From Thermovibrio ammonificans HB-1 (GTDB lineage Bacteria; Aquificota; Aquificia; Desulfurobacteriales; Desulfurobacteriaceae): DNA of 64,000 nt. The translations under genes were made by a program, and so were the position numbers. The notes under the pieces are model-generated. The model had not been told where the DNA came from and did not search any database. It saw only the letters and a program-made list of their open reading frames with translations. The stretch covers positions 1,543,501 through 1,607,500 of the forward strand of contig NC_014926.1 in NCBI RefSeq assembly GCF_000185805.1, read 5' to 3'. Below are positions 62,931 to 64,000 of the stretch, one piece after another. Position 1 is the first letter of the stretch, and each line of letters begins with the position of its first letter.

Positions 62931-64000
<1,070 letters not shown>

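Overview
The window looks like the chromosome of a thermophilic member of the Aquificota, most likely Desulfurobacteriaceae (Thermovibrio/Desulfurobacterium-like); this placement is inferred, not searched. The clues are a long RpoB (1449 aa), a NusG with a Cys-bearing insertion in its NGN domain, an ATP synthase c subunit with a signal peptide, GC-rich rRNAs, pyruvate phosphate dikinase, and a selenocysteine-containing SelD. Many genes start with GTG or TTG, genes overlap by a few bases, and unrelated functions share long operons.

Region 1 (1-10.9 kb, minus strand) is the transcription/translation cluster: tRNA-Thr, tuf, rpmG, tRNA-Trp, secE, nusG, rplK, rplA, rplJ, rplL, rpoB and rpoC (cut by the left edge). 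Internal promoters can be read before rplJ (with an L10-type leader) and before rpoB. Region 2 (11-14.4 kb, plus) has an outer-membrane porin with its own promoter and terminator, then a small-orf/rimM/trmD operon. Region 3 (14.4-23.3 kb) has a divergent FmdB-like gene and a long plus-strand run: Tat-secreted ferritin-like protein, HD-GYP phosphodiesterase, pheA, PsiE-like protein, hisB, MNT nucleotidyltransferase, hemL, two DedA-like genes and atpZ-atpI-atpB-atpE, closed by a strong terminator. Region 4 (23.3-28.8 kb) has miaB, a DUF151 nuclease, an MnmC-like methyltransferase and a zinc-ribbon protein on the minus strand, an OmpA-like lipoprotein, then proA and a 39-aa membrane peptide.

Region 5 (28.8-38.4 kb) is a type I-B (Cst1/Cst2/Cas5t) CRISPR-Cas operon: cas6, an unknown 153-aa gene, cas8b with a probable internal cas11 start, cas7, cas5, cas3, cas4, cas1, cas2 and a second cas6. 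cas1 carries an in-frame TGA, and no CRISPR array is present in the window. Region 6 (38.5-46.1 kb, mostly minus) has a metal-type ABC ATPase overlapping a DsbC/G-like lipoprotein, ppdK, and glyQ-glyS. Region 7 (46.2-53 kb, plus) has a Roadblock protein behind an FNR-like site, queC behind a hairpin that buries its ribosome-binding site, selD with Sec-UGA and SECIS, rimO, a homocysteine biosynthesis protein and two unrecognised, lower-GC genes.

Region 8 (53-60.4 kb) has five minus-strand tRNAs abutting ispE, then a divergent plus-strand run of polysaccharide deacetylase, two glycosyltransferases, lipoproteins, a 34-aa membrane peptide and a divergent PriA. Region 9 (60.4-64 kb) is tRNA-Gly and an rRNA operon with tandem promoters, boxA-like repeats, 16S, tRNA-Ile, tRNA-Ala and the first ~1.07 kb of 23S.
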